A DNA stretch of 15,382 nt from SZUA-370 sp034003955 (GTDB taxonomy: Bacteria; Spirochaetota; Spirochaetia; Treponematales; UBA12059), in contig JAVEXO010000057.1 in NCBI GenBank assembly GCA_034003955.1, forward strand, positions 1 to 15,382. The letters are read 5' to 3'. Shown piece after piece: positions 6,552 through 14,166 of the stretch. The notes under the pieces are model-generated. The model did no database searches and was not told the origin of the DNA. It saw only the letters and a program-made list of their open reading frames with translations. The stretch's first letter is position 1, and each line of letters begins with the position of its first letter. Made by a program: the position numbers and the translations under genes.

Positions 6552-7960
6552 AGGTTCTAGTCGTTCACTATCACCTTAAGCCCGGTGGCGTGACGACCGT
6601 CATACGGCGTCAGCTGTCAGTCCTGGCCACGATGGGGGTGGACGCCGCCGTTCTAGCGGGAGAAGTCCCGGGAGGCTTCGGGGGTTCCGTATCGGTTGAA
6701 CCTGCCCTGGCCTACGACAGCGCTTACAGCGCTGGATCACACCCGGGCAACGATGCAGATCGCGTCGCTGCCATAGTCTCCTCCATAGGCCGGGCCGCCG
6801 ATGCCTTGGGCGAAGACACTATAATCCACGTGCACAATCCTACCATCAGAAAGAATTCTTCCTTGCTCCCGGCCCTCTCGGAGCTTGCCTCCAAGGGGAG
6901 ACGACTGGTACTCCACGTACACGACCTTGCAGAGGATTGGCGTCCTGATGTCTACTCAAAAGAAGCCTACCCCGATGGTGTGCTATGGGTGGCAATCAAT
7001 CGCTTCGATGTGGAGTCTCTGCGCAAGGCAGGAGCGGGCTCAGTCGTCTACCTACCCAACGCTGTGCCATGCCCCCCTGAGCTCATGCGCTCCGCATCCG
7101 AAGGCTCCATGGCCAAGGGCCCTGGCCTCGTTCTCTGCCCTGTCCGGGGCATACGCCGAAAAAACCTTGGTGAGGCCGTCCTTCTTTCTATGTTCATGCG
7201 GGACGGCAGCCGCCTGGGCGTTACCCTACCGCCAACCAGCCCCAGGGACATGCCGTTCTACCAAGGATGGAGGGATACGGCAGCAAGAAAATTGTTGCCA
7301 ATAGCATTTGGTCTGGGCCTTGATCGAACGCTGGATGAACTCTATGCAGAGAGCATTGCCGTCGTGAGCACATCCATCAAGGAAGGCTTTGGTATGTCAT
7401 TCATGGAACCGGCGACCAAAGGACGGGTGACCCTGGGCCGTCGCCTGTCTGTGGTTTCTGATTTTGAACAGGATGGCCTGAACTTTCCAGCCCTCTATGA
7501 CGCCATCGTCATCCCTCGGGGTTTGTTCGACGAGTCAACATTTAGGGAACGCGTCGATGCCGTCGTTGCTAAGGCTCTGATGGCCTATGGGCGTACGCTG
7601 GAGGGTTTTAGCGACGCGATAGTAGCAAGCGTTCTTGATGCAGGTGGGGCAGGGCCTGACTTTGGCAGGCTCGATGAGCCGGCCCAGGCTCAGGTTCTTG
7701 ATTCACTCGGAGCCACAAGCGCCGCCAGGAGAGATGTGCTCAATGCCAACCCCTTCCTGGATGCCTGGGACAAGGCGGCCCAGGATCTTGAACCACCACG
7801 GGATGACGAGCTTGAACCATGGTCGGAGGCTGTATACGGTACAAGGCTCAAGGACCTGTACGCTAGCGCACTGCAGGATGGCGGAGGAGCTGCCCCCGAC
7901 AAGGATAGGCTCCTTGAACTGTACCTGAGGCCGGAGGCCTTCCATGGCGTCGGCATATAA
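6548..7960 (+). CDS. GT4-family glycosyltransferase (first of two in the gpgS operon)
   Basis: This 470-residue protein has a GT-B layout. The N-terminal domain opens with VLVVHYHLKPGGVTTVIRR, including the GGV nucleotide-sugar loop, and contains HVHNP and LHVHD. The C-terminal domain has GIRRKN (201-206), the basic phosphate-binding region, and the retaining-GT4 EX7E motif EGFGMSFME (E279 and E287). Residues after about 370 are longer than in a minimal GT4 and include EPWSEAVYGTRLKDLY. It starts on the ATGA overlap with gpgS and has no strong Shine-Dalgarno sequence, so translational coupling is likely. Candidate roles are adding a second sugar to glucosyl(-3-phospho)glycerate, or direct glucosylglycerate synthesis from glycerate. 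Acceptor and donor cannot be read from the sequence. Confidence 0.8.
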   Translation: MKVLVVHYHLKPGGVTTVIRRQLSVLATMGVDAAVLAGEVPGGFGGSVSVEPALAYDSAYSAGSHPGNDADRVAAIVSSIGRAADALGEDTIIHVHNPTIRKNSSLLPALSELASKGRRLVLHVHDLAEDWRPDVYSKEAYPDGVLWVAINRFDVESLRKAGAGSVVYLPNAVPCPPELMRSASEGSMAKGPGLVLCPVRGIRRKNLGEAVLLSMFMRDGSRLGVTLPPTSPRDMPFYQGWRDTAARKLLPIAFGLGLDRTLDELYAESIAVVSTSIKEGFGMSFMEPATKGRVTLGRRLSVVSDFEQDGLNFPALYDAIVIPRGLFDESTFRERVDAVVAKALMAYGRTLEGFSDAIVASVLDAGGAGPDFGRLDEPAQAQVLDSLGATSAARRDVLNANPFLDAWDKAAQDLEPPRDDELEPWSEAVYGTRLKDLYASALQDGGGAAPDKDRLLELYLRPEAFHGVGI

Positions 7961-8858
7961 CCTGTCTGAGGCGCTTCTAGCGGAACTGAGGCATACCATA
8001 GCGCAGAGGGGTATTGTTGCTGGCGCTCATCAGAGCGGGACGATGCTCGTTCCGGCTACTATTCCTTCTGGCTTCTCTACTCTCATCGACAAGCCCCTGC
8101 AAAGAAAACCCTTGGCCGTTGCCGTCGACATCTACGGTACCCTGCTGGCCAGCGCCCAGGGCGAGATAGGTTCAGGTGGTAGCTGGGAAGAATCTGCCTC
8201 TTCAGACCAGGCCTTTCCACCTGACATGGCCCAGAGACTCAAGCGTATCGTAGCAGATGACCACGCCAGGGAGAGAGCCAGGGGCATAGCCTGGCCCGAG
8301 GTCGATGCACCATCGGTGTTTGCCAGGGCCTTGGATCTTGACCGTGACGATGGAGCCAGGGCCTGCGTGACCTGGGAATGTGAAAAGAACGCATGCATGG
8401 CCATGCCTGGAGCCCTGGATTTCCTGTCGGCCTGTTCTGCTCGCGGTATTCCCTTGGGCATAGTGTCCAATGCCCAGTTTTATACGCCTTTGTTTATCGA
8501 AGAAGCCTTTGGCATGGATCTGTTTGGGTCGAGCAATGCACGGCCTTCCTTGGCCTTCGATCCCACGCTGGCCTTGTGGTCATACGAGACAGGCAGGGCC
8601 AAGCCAGACCGGTGGATGTTCGACGAATTGGCTCGTCGTTATGCAGAACGTGGAATAGCGGCAGACAGGATCCTGTACATAGGTAACGACGCCCTCAATG
8701 ATTGCGCCGCCGCGGTAGAAGCAGGCCTGCAGTGTGCCTTGTTCTGTGGCGATGAACGATCTTTCAAGCCGAGACAGGGTGAGGCTCGCGTCAAGATAAG
8801 CCCCCCATCGACCCTATTTTTTTCATGGAATGAGCTGAGGAGGCTTGTATGTACCTGA
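7944..8858 (+). CDS. HAD-superfamily hydrolase, candidate sugar-phosphoglycerate phosphatase
   Basis: This 304-residue HAD-fold protein has an N-terminal extension of about 55 residues. Motif I is VAVDIYGTLL with nucleophile D62. Motif II is GIVSN with S175, the motif III lysine is K220 in GRAKPD, and motif IV is YIGNDALND (D249, D253). A cap-like insert lies between about 70 and 155. The motif I position two after the nucleophile, normally Asp in phosphatases and used as the acid/base, is Tyr (Y64), as in haloacid-dehalogenase-type members. In context it would dephosphorylate glucosyl-3-phosphoglycerate or a mannosylated derivative, like GpgP/MggB, but the missing Asp makes that uncertain. 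GGAGG (7933-7937) is 6 nt before the ATG. The gene overlaps the upstream GT4 by 17 nt and the downstream GT4 by 10 nt. Confidence 0.8.
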   Translation: MASAYNLSEALLAELRHTIAQRGIVAGAHQSGTMLVPATIPSGFSTLIDKPLQRKPLAVAVDIYGTLLASAQGEIGSGGSWEESASSDQAFPPDMAQRLKRIVADDHARERARGIAWPEVDAPSVFARALDLDRDDGARACVTWECEKNACMAMPGALDFLSACSARGIPLGIVSNAQFYTPLFIEEAFGMDLFGSSNARPSLAFDPTLALWSYETGRAKPDRWMFDELARRYAERGIAADRILYIGNDALNDCAAAVEAGLQCALFCGDERSFKPRQGEARVKISPPSTLFFSWNELRRLVCT

Positions 8859-10144
8859 CACGTGCCCGCGATATAACCAGAGTAGGATTCGTATCCACCC
8901 GCTTCCAGGGAACCGATGGTGTCTCCCTGGAAACCTGGAAATGGAACGAGGTGCTGACAGAACTGGGTTACGAAACATTCTTCTTCTCGGGCAAGAGTGA
9001 CTGGTTTCCTGAACGATCCTGTGTGATGGAAGATGCGTTCTTTGGTCAGCCAAAGGTCAAGGAGCTCCACGATGAGATATTCGACAGATCGACGAGGCGC
9101 CGAGGCCTGACGGCTGAGGTAGGTGAGATAAAGGGCCGCATCAAGGCAAAGTTGTATGAATTCGTAAAGGAATTCCAGATAGACATACTGATAGCAGAAA
9201 ACGCTTTTGCCATACCCATGCATATTCCCCTGGGTATAGCACTTGCCGAGCTGGTGGCAGAACTGGAAATGCCAACAATTGCGCATAACCACGACTTTGC
9301 CTGGGAGCGTCAGCGCTTCATGAGTGGTTGTGCCGAGGACTACATAGTCAGGGCGTTTCCGCCACGTCTCCACAGCGTCTACCATGTCGTCATCAACTCA
9401 GAGGCACGCAGGCAGTTGGCGTTCCGCTGTGGCATATCGTCGGTCATGATTCCAAACGTATGGGACTTCGACGCGGCTCCGACGGAACCCGACGAGTACA
9501 ATGCATGCTTCCGTGAGGAACTCGAGATGGGTGACGACGAGGTACTCTTTCTGCAACCTACCAGGATAGTAGCGCGCAAGGGTATAGAGAGTGCCATAGA
9601 ATTGGTGGCACGCTACAACAAGATGAGCGACAAGAACCAGCGGGGCCGCCTCCTCATATCGCATCCGGTGCTGGACGAAGGCGATGAGTATCAGCATCGA
9701 GTACTCGATTATGCAAAATTCATGGATGTCGATCTTATAGTCCGACCAGACCTCATAGATGTCGAACGTGGCACACGGGAGGACGGAGGCAAGGTGTACT
9801 CACTGTGGGATACCTACGTCCGCTCGGATTTCGTAACCTACCCGTCTACATACGAAGGCTTCGGCAACGCATTCCTCGAGGCTATCTTCTATCGCAAGCC
9901 AATATTCGTCAATCGTTACGCCATATACGCCCAGGACATAGAGCCACTGGGTTTCAAGACAACGGTTATGGATGGCTACGTCACCGATGCCGTTGTATCA
10001 GATGTGGCACGGGTGCTCTCTGACCCCATGGAGGAGCGTAAGCGGGTGGCCGAAAACTTCGCCATAGGTAAGAAGTATCTGTCCTACGAGGTCTTGAGGC
10101 GCCGCTTGCCAAGTATCTTCATGAACTTTGGGTCGGTTTCCTAG
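8849..10144 (+). CDS. GT4-family glycosyltransferase (second in the gpgS operon), mannosylglucosylglycerate-type candidate
   Basis: This 431-residue retaining GT-B glycosyltransferase has an N-terminal donor-loop region VGFVSTRFQGTDGVSLETWKW (12-32) and AHNHDFAWER (145-154). The C-terminal domain has IPNVWDFD (201-208), PTRIVARKG (237-245) with the expected Arg and Lys, and the EX7E motif EGFGNAFLE (E336 and E344). AGGAGG (8838-8843) lies 5 nt before the ATG. It is the last gene of the operon. A GT4 enzyme beside gpgS and a HAD gene recalls the Petrotoga mannosylglucosylglycerate genes (mggA/mggS), where a GT4 adds mannose to the glucosylglycerate core. That assignment is inference from context and general resemblance. 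Its stop codon overlaps the converging gene in CTAG. Confidence 0.82.
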   Translation: MYLTRARDITRVGFVSTRFQGTDGVSLETWKWNEVLTELGYETFFFSGKSDWFPERSCVMEDAFFGQPKVKELHDEIFDRSTRRRGLTAEVGEIKGRIKAKLYEFVKEFQIDILIAENAFAIPMHIPLGIALAELVAELEMPTIAHNHDFAWERQRFMSGCAEDYIVRAFPPRLHSVYHVVINSEARRQLAFRCGISSVMIPNVWDFDAAPTEPDEYNACFREELEMGDDEVLFLQPTRIVARKGIESAIELVARYNKMSDKNQRGRLLISHPVLDEGDEYQHRVLDYAKFMDVDLIVRPDLIDVERGTREDGGKVYSLWDTYVRSDFVTYPSTYEGFGNAFLEAIFYRKPIFVNRYAIYAQDIEPLGFKTTVMDGYVTDAVVSDVARVLSDPMEERKRVAENFAIGKKYLSYEVLRRRLPSIFMNFGSVS

Positions 10145-11676
10145 AAGCCCCCCGATATGCCAAGGCCCGCAGTCCAGGCTGTGGGTCTTGGTGACCAGTC
10201 CAGTTCTCCCATGAGGCGGAATGATAGTGGCACGCGAGCGGGTGAAAACCTGAGTTCCAAAGCCGATCGTAGTGGCCATGCCATGGAGAATCCAGTTGAC
10301 AGGCTTTCCGTGTCTACGGCTGCCGACAGCGAGGCGCCAAACGAGTAGGCGTTTGCCGTAAGAGCCATGCCGAGGCCTGCCTTGAACAAGGAGCCTTCCT
10401 CCCAGTATGCGCCTATGCGCGGCATGACGACGGCATTGAAGAATGGAGATCCTATGCCCATCACCGCCCCCAGCCTGACAAAAGCCTGATTGCCTACCGT
10501 GGGTTCTGATATCCGTCCTTCAAGGATGGCCCCAAGGCCGAACGGCTCGCTCAATGGTGCCGCATAGCGGATGCCAAGCCTGGCAGCCACCCTGGCCTGT
10601 CCATCAAGTTCCATCCCAATGCCCGCATCAAGGATGTCTTGTATCGAACCAGCCACTGAAACGGTAGCGCCACCGCTCGTGGAACCTGATGCATCGAGGC
10701 TGCCCGTCGCATAGCCTAGCGCGTCTACCCTGAATCCATACGATTGAGGCCTGAAACCCATGGGCGCAAAGACAGAGCCATACATCACACCGTAAGAACC
10801 GGTGGGAACGACTATCAATGACTGATCCAGGAGTATGCTTGCAGAAAAACTGTATGATTCCCGCTCGGACTCGATGCCTGCTCCCGGTGTCACGGTCAAT
10901 GCAATGGTGTAATCACCATCGGACAGTGGCTTGCCAAACTCATCGCGGCCGTCCCAGGTGTAGCTCTGGCTCCAGTCGTTGAATGTCCCCATAGTGTCTT
11001 TGACTATGGTTTCGCCGTCTGGCCCCATGATTTCTATAAGAGCCGAGCCTGGCGCGCTGACCGTGAAGGATGCCCTGATCAAACCATTGATGCCTGGGTT
11101 CCTGGGGTTGAAGCGCCTCTGGGACAGTTCAAAACCACGCGCCTCGAAAGTAGCCTTGCTAAGCTCGGCGCTGATTGAGGCGTAGAGGCGCTCTGGCACG
11201 AAGACGGAGAAAGTCTGTTCTGTATAGCCGAATGCCTTGAGTGTGACAGTTTTCTGGCCCGTTCCCAGTTCTATGATGCCGGGTGCGTAGGATTGTTCAT
11301 CGATTATAACACTGGCCGTGGCAGGCTGTACCCTGACATCGAGGAAGCCTGTCTTGAGTATGAGCGATGTGCTGAGGGTAGTCTTCGTGTCGGCTGCAAG
11401 GCTCAGGGTGATGCTGGCATCGTAGTAGCCGTCGGCCTTTATGACAAGGATGTGCGTGCCTGGCTTTATTCCGGTGAGGTCGAGCGGCACCGTTCCTCGC
11501 ATCTGATAGTCCAGCCAGACAGAGGCTCTGCGTATATCGCTCCTGACAGAAAGGGAGGCAAGGCCAGCCAAGGGTACTGCTTCCACCTGTATGCTTGGCA
11601 TTGGATCCCAGGGGTTTGAAAAGGCGCCGCTTGTCACCATGACGAATAGAATGAAGAGTGCTCGTCTCATATCCAT
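10141..11676 (-). CDS. Secreted PEGA-domain / FlgD-Ig-like envelope protein with beta-rich C-terminus
   Basis: About 511 residues from the ATG at 11676, or 509 from 11670. The frame is open to 11739, but only these later starts place a normal signal peptide (MRRALFILFVMVTSGAFS) at the N-terminus. Two PEGA-like repeats follow: VWLDYQMRGTVPLDLTGIKP with HILVIKADGYYD, then VIIDEQSYAPG with KTVTLKAFGYTEQTF. Next is a FlgD-Ig-like segment ending WDGRDEFGKPLSDGDYTIAL. The last 220 residues are rich in alternating small and hydrophobic residues (LGIRYAAPL, LEGRISEP, AGLGISGGF), consistent with an outer-membrane barrel or long beta domain. PEGA domains are thought to bind surface-layer or envelope components. 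No Shine-Dalgarno sequence precedes either start. It is divergent from the MinD-like gene and convergent with the GT4 gene. Exact role unknown. Confidence 0.75.
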   Translation of the reverse strand: MDMRRALFILFVMVTSGAFSNPWDPMPSIQVEAVPLAGLASLSVRSDIRRASVWLDYQMRGTVPLDLTGIKPGTHILVIKADGYYDASITLSLAADTKTTLSTSLILKTGFLDVRVQPATASVIIDEQSYAPGIIELGTGQKTVTLKAFGYTEQTFSVFVPERLYASISAELSKATFEARGFELSQRRFNPRNPGINGLIRASFTVSAPGSALIEIMGPDGETIVKDTMGTFNDWSQSYTWDGRDEFGKPLSDGDYTIALTVTPGAGIESERESYSFSASILLDQSLIVVPTGSYGVMYGSVFAPMGFRPQSYGFRVDALGYATGSLDASGSTSGGATVSVAGSIQDILDAGIGMELDGQARVAARLGIRYAAPLSEPFGLGAILEGRISEPTVGNQAFVRLGAVMGIGSPFFNAVVMPRIGAYWEEGSLFKAGLGMALTANAYSFGASLSAAVDTESLSTGFSMAWPLRSALELRFSPARVPLSFRLMGELDWSPRPTAWTAGLGISGGF

Positions 11677-11711
11677 ACTGTAACGCGTAATAATTGTCGC
11701 TACAAGCATCC

Positions 11712-11740
11712 TTGTGGTATGGAGATATTGCTCATACAAT
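11712..11740 (+). promoter_or_regulatory. Probable promoter of the MinD-like gene
   Basis: TTGTGG (11712-11717) and TACAAT (11735-11740) are separated by 17 bp. The -10 matches consensus at five of six positions and overlaps the first possible ATG (11739). The predicted transcript start near 11747 would lie after that ATG, so it supports the GTG at 11775 as the real start. Confidence 0.5.
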
Positions 11741-11764
11741 GAAAGTGTTAAAAAGACTCGAGCT

Positions 11765-11769
11765 GGAGG
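11765..11769 (+). promoter_or_regulatory. Ribosome binding site deciding the MinD-like start
   Basis: GGAGG lies 5 nt before the in-frame GTG at 11775. The upstream ATG at 11739 has only GGAGA about 13 nt away, which is too far. Confidence 0.6.
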
Positions 11770-11774
11770 TAGAC

Positions 11775-12773
11775 GTGGGCATACTCATACCTATTGCATC
11801 AGGCAAGGGAGGCGTCGGCAAGACTGTCTTTACCGCCAACCTTGGTGCCGTGCTGGCATCATACGGAAAAACGGTCATCCTGGTAGATCTAGACCTGGGT
11901 GGCGCTAATCTTCATACATGCCTTGGCGTCAGGAATACGCATCCCGGCGTCGGCTCCATCGTCTGGAAGAAAGAAAAACGCCTGGAGAACCTGGTTGTGC
12001 CTACAGACATAGACAGGCTCTTCATTGTGCCCGGAGACAATCTTTTGCCGGGAACGGCCAACCTTGAGTTCTTTACAAAGAAACGTATCATGAAAGAGCT
12101 CCTTGAACTCAACGCCGACTTTGTACTCCTGGACCTGGGGGCTGGAGCCTCATACAATGTCGTTGACTTCTGGCTCATGGCCCCCGATGGCATCATTGTG
12201 ACCGCGCCTGAGATACCATCCGTCCTCAATGCGTATTCATTCCTCAAGACGGCCGCCTTCAGGCTCTTGTTCCGCTCATTCGCCAAGGGTAGCGCCGAGC
12301 GCGATCAAATAGTGGATTTTGTCGTCAACAGGACGGAGGGGCAGGGTGACACATTCCTCGCCTTTGCGGAGAGCATGGCCCGCTCAGACGAGGAGGCTGG
12401 CGGTCAGCGTGGAGTCAAGGCCTTGGCAGAATTAGGCAGGCTCAGGCCTCGTGTGGTCGTCAACATGGGTAACGGCCAGGATGACGCCAACATCGCCCAG
12501 AGACTACGCGAGATATCGGCTAGAAACCTGGGCATAGGCATGGAGTACATAGCGTATATTATGAGAGATCAATCTGTAACGGCGTCGGTTTCATCGCGTT
12601 CGCCCTTGGCCGTCATAGCCCCCGATGCCTCGTTTGTGCGCGGCGTTAGGTCTGCGGCCGACAGGATCATAGGTTCGCCCGTGGCACCGGCTCCCGGACT
12701 GGAACTTGACGACGAGGACCTGTTTTCGATGATAGAACAGGCCTTCGACGACGAGGGGAGTCCTACGCTATAG
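11775..12773 (+). CDS. MinD/FlhG-like P-loop ATPase (ParA superfamily)
   Basis: About 332 residues from GTG 11775. The deviant Walker A KGGVGKT falls at residues 11-17, directly after a first beta strand, as is normal for MinD, ParA and FlhG. Further motifs are VDLDLGGANLHTCLG (switch region), VLLDLGAGASYNVVDF (Walker B), VVTAPEIPSVLNAYSFLK and VVNRTEGQG. Such ATPases dimerise with ATP and position or activate partners such as division, chromosome or flagellar machinery. An insert around 195-230 (MARSDEEAGGQRG) is longer than in a minimal MinD. The longer frame from ATG 11739 would add MKVLKRLELEVD, but promoter and ribosome-binding-site positions argue against it. No parB, minC or flhF lies nearby, so the cargo is unknown. 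The downstream hexosaminidase begins 37 bp later and is probably cotranscribed. Confidence 0.88.
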   Translation: MGILIPIASGKGGVGKTVFTANLGAVLASYGKTVILVDLDLGGANLHTCLGVRNTHPGVGSIVWKKEKRLENLVVPTDIDRLFIVPGDNLLPGTANLEFFTKKRIMKELLELNADFVLLDLGAGASYNVVDFWLMAPDGIIVTAPEIPSVLNAYSFLKTAAFRLLFRSFAKGSAERDQIVDFVVNRTEGQGDTFLAFAESMARSDEEAGGQRGVKALAELGRLRPRVVVNMGNGQDDANIAQRLREISARNLGIGMEYIAYIMRDQSVTASVSSRSPLAVIAPDASFVRGVRSAADRIIGSPVAPAPGLELDDEDLFSMIEQAFDDEGSPTL

Positions 12774-12810
12774 GCTTGCCCAGTCGCCTCGGCGGCTATA
12801 TCATCGCCGC

Positions 12811-14097
12811 ATGATCGCGCCACACCCTGCCTCTAACCTGACTCCACGCTTGGTTTTTAAGTCTTTGTTCCTGTTTGTTTGCGTTCTTGTACTGGCCTCC
12901 TGTGCCAGGACAGGCATTCCCGGTGCAGACCCTAATCCTGGTACCCTGCCAGATGATGGAATGGCCGCAACGCTGGCCAAGGCACACGTTCTTATGGCCA
13001 TGATGAGTGATGACGAGCTTGTAGGCCAGGTGATGATGACAGGGGTGCATGGCACAAGCGAGCCCAGTACTACCAGTCAGGCAATACTCGTTGCACTAAA
13101 GCCTGGAGCCGTAATCCTCTTTGGATACAACATAGAGCCTGAGCCTCGGCTCCTCGCCTCGCTAAGCGATGGTATTCGCGGTGCTGCCTCGGTGGCGGGT
13201 ATGCCTCCCTTCATCGCCATAGACCATGAAGGGGGTTCTGTATACAGATTCAAGGCAGGGCTCACACGCCTGCCATCTGCTAGTATCATGGGCGCTGCGG
13301 GAGAGGCTGCCGCCCAGGCTGCGGGGGATGCCTCAGGGTATGAGCTCATGGCCCTGGGCGTCACCATGAACATGGCGCCAGTGGTCGAGGCATCAAGCGA
13401 GACAAACCAGGCATTCCTGTCGGACAGGGCCTGGTCAAACCACCCGGAGCGTGCAGGGCGCCTCGCGGCAGTCTTTCTTTCTGCCTGTCAGGCACAGGGG
13501 CTTGCGGCCGTGGCCAAGCATTATCCAGGCAATGCCGCTTCGGATCCTCATGCCTCACTGCCTGTGCTCGATATCTCCCAGACTGAACTCGAGGAGCTGT
13601 ATGAGGAGCCATTCAGACAGGCCATAGCCCAAGGCGTCTCGGCGCTGATGCTATCACATGCCATAGTCCCCGTGCTCGATCCAGGGCTACCGGTAAGCCT
13701 GTCACCCAAGGCCATAGACAGGATCAAAGGCAAGCTTGGTTTCAAAGGCATTGTCATGACAGACGACCTACACATGGCGGCGCTCTCTGGACTAGGTGAC
13801 AGTGCCGTAAATGCCCTCGCTGCCTTGTCATCAGGAGCAGATATGCTCATGATTTCAGACGAGCGTCTGGCCCTCGAACTGCACGCATCCCTCCTGGGCG
13901 CCTTGCGCGATGGGCGCTTGAACCGCGCCAGGCTCGAGGATGCCGTCACACGAATCATGACCCAGAAGCTTCGTTTTGGGCTGGATGCTGACACAGACGA
14001 CGAACGAGATTCCATGCTTGATGCGCTAGAGGATAGAGTGGCCGAACATCGGGCAGCGCTTGCCAGGGCCCTGGGAGCCCCGCCTCGGGCCCCGTGA
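12811..14097 (+). CDS. GH3 beta-N-acetylhexosaminidase, lipoprotein (NagZ-like)
   Basis: This 428-residue protein starts with a signal peptide whose hydrophobic core (about 14-30) ends in the lipobox LASC (C31), so it should be a membrane-anchored lipoprotein. The GH3 domain shows IAIDHEGGSVYRF (136-148), LSDRAWSNHPE, VAKHYPGNAASDPHASLP from about 234, and GIVMTDDLHMAAL with predicted nucleophile D318. The D245-x-H247 pair matches the NagZ acid/base Asp-His dyad, although the loop before it reads PGNAASDPH, shorter than the usual PGHG...DSH. It would remove N-acetylglucosamine from peptidoglycan fragments or other glycans in the periplasm, whereas classical Gram-negative NagZ is cytoplasmic. 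No good Shine-Dalgarno sequence precedes the ATG, but the 37-bp gap suggests one transcript with the MinD-like gene. Confidence 0.88.
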   Translation: MIAPHPASNLTPRLVFKSLFLFVCVLVLASCARTGIPGADPNPGTLPDDGMAATLAKAHVLMAMMSDDELVGQVMMTGVHGTSEPSTTSQAILVALKPGAVILFGYNIEPEPRLLASLSDGIRGAASVAGMPPFIAIDHEGGSVYRFKAGLTRLPSASIMGAAGEAAAQAAGDASGYELMALGVTMNMAPVVEASSETNQAFLSDRAWSNHPERAGRLAAVFLSACQAQGLAAVAKHYPGNAASDPHASLPVLDISQTELEELYEEPFRQAIAQGVSALMLSHAIVPVLDPGLPVSLSPKAIDRIKGKLGFKGIVMTDDLHMAALSGLGDSAVNALAALSSGADMLMISDERLALELHASLLGALRDGRLNRARLEDAVTRIMTQKLRFGLDADTDDERDSMLDALEDRVAEHRAALARALGAPPRAP

Positions 14098-14166
14098 GGG
14101 GAGCCACAGGCATCTTGAAGTAAACCATCTGTAAGTGTCGGAGCCTAATAAGCCGATCATGGTACT

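Noticed and set aside
8639..9385. 248-codon minus-strand open frame across the HAD and second GT4 genes
   Set aside because: Both plus-strand genes have strong motifs and ribosome binding sites. The minus frame has no recognisable domain or start signal and is a shadow of high-GC codon bias.
13548..14015. 155-codon Ser-rich minus-strand frame opposite the hexosaminidase
   Set aside because: Its composition is that of an antisense shadow, and the GH3 motifs on the plus strand account for this DNA.
14084..14105. GC-rich hairpin (CCCC-GTGA-GGGG) at the end of the hexosaminidase gene as a terminator
   Set aside because: The stem is only 4 bp and no T-tract follows, so it is not a convincing terminator.
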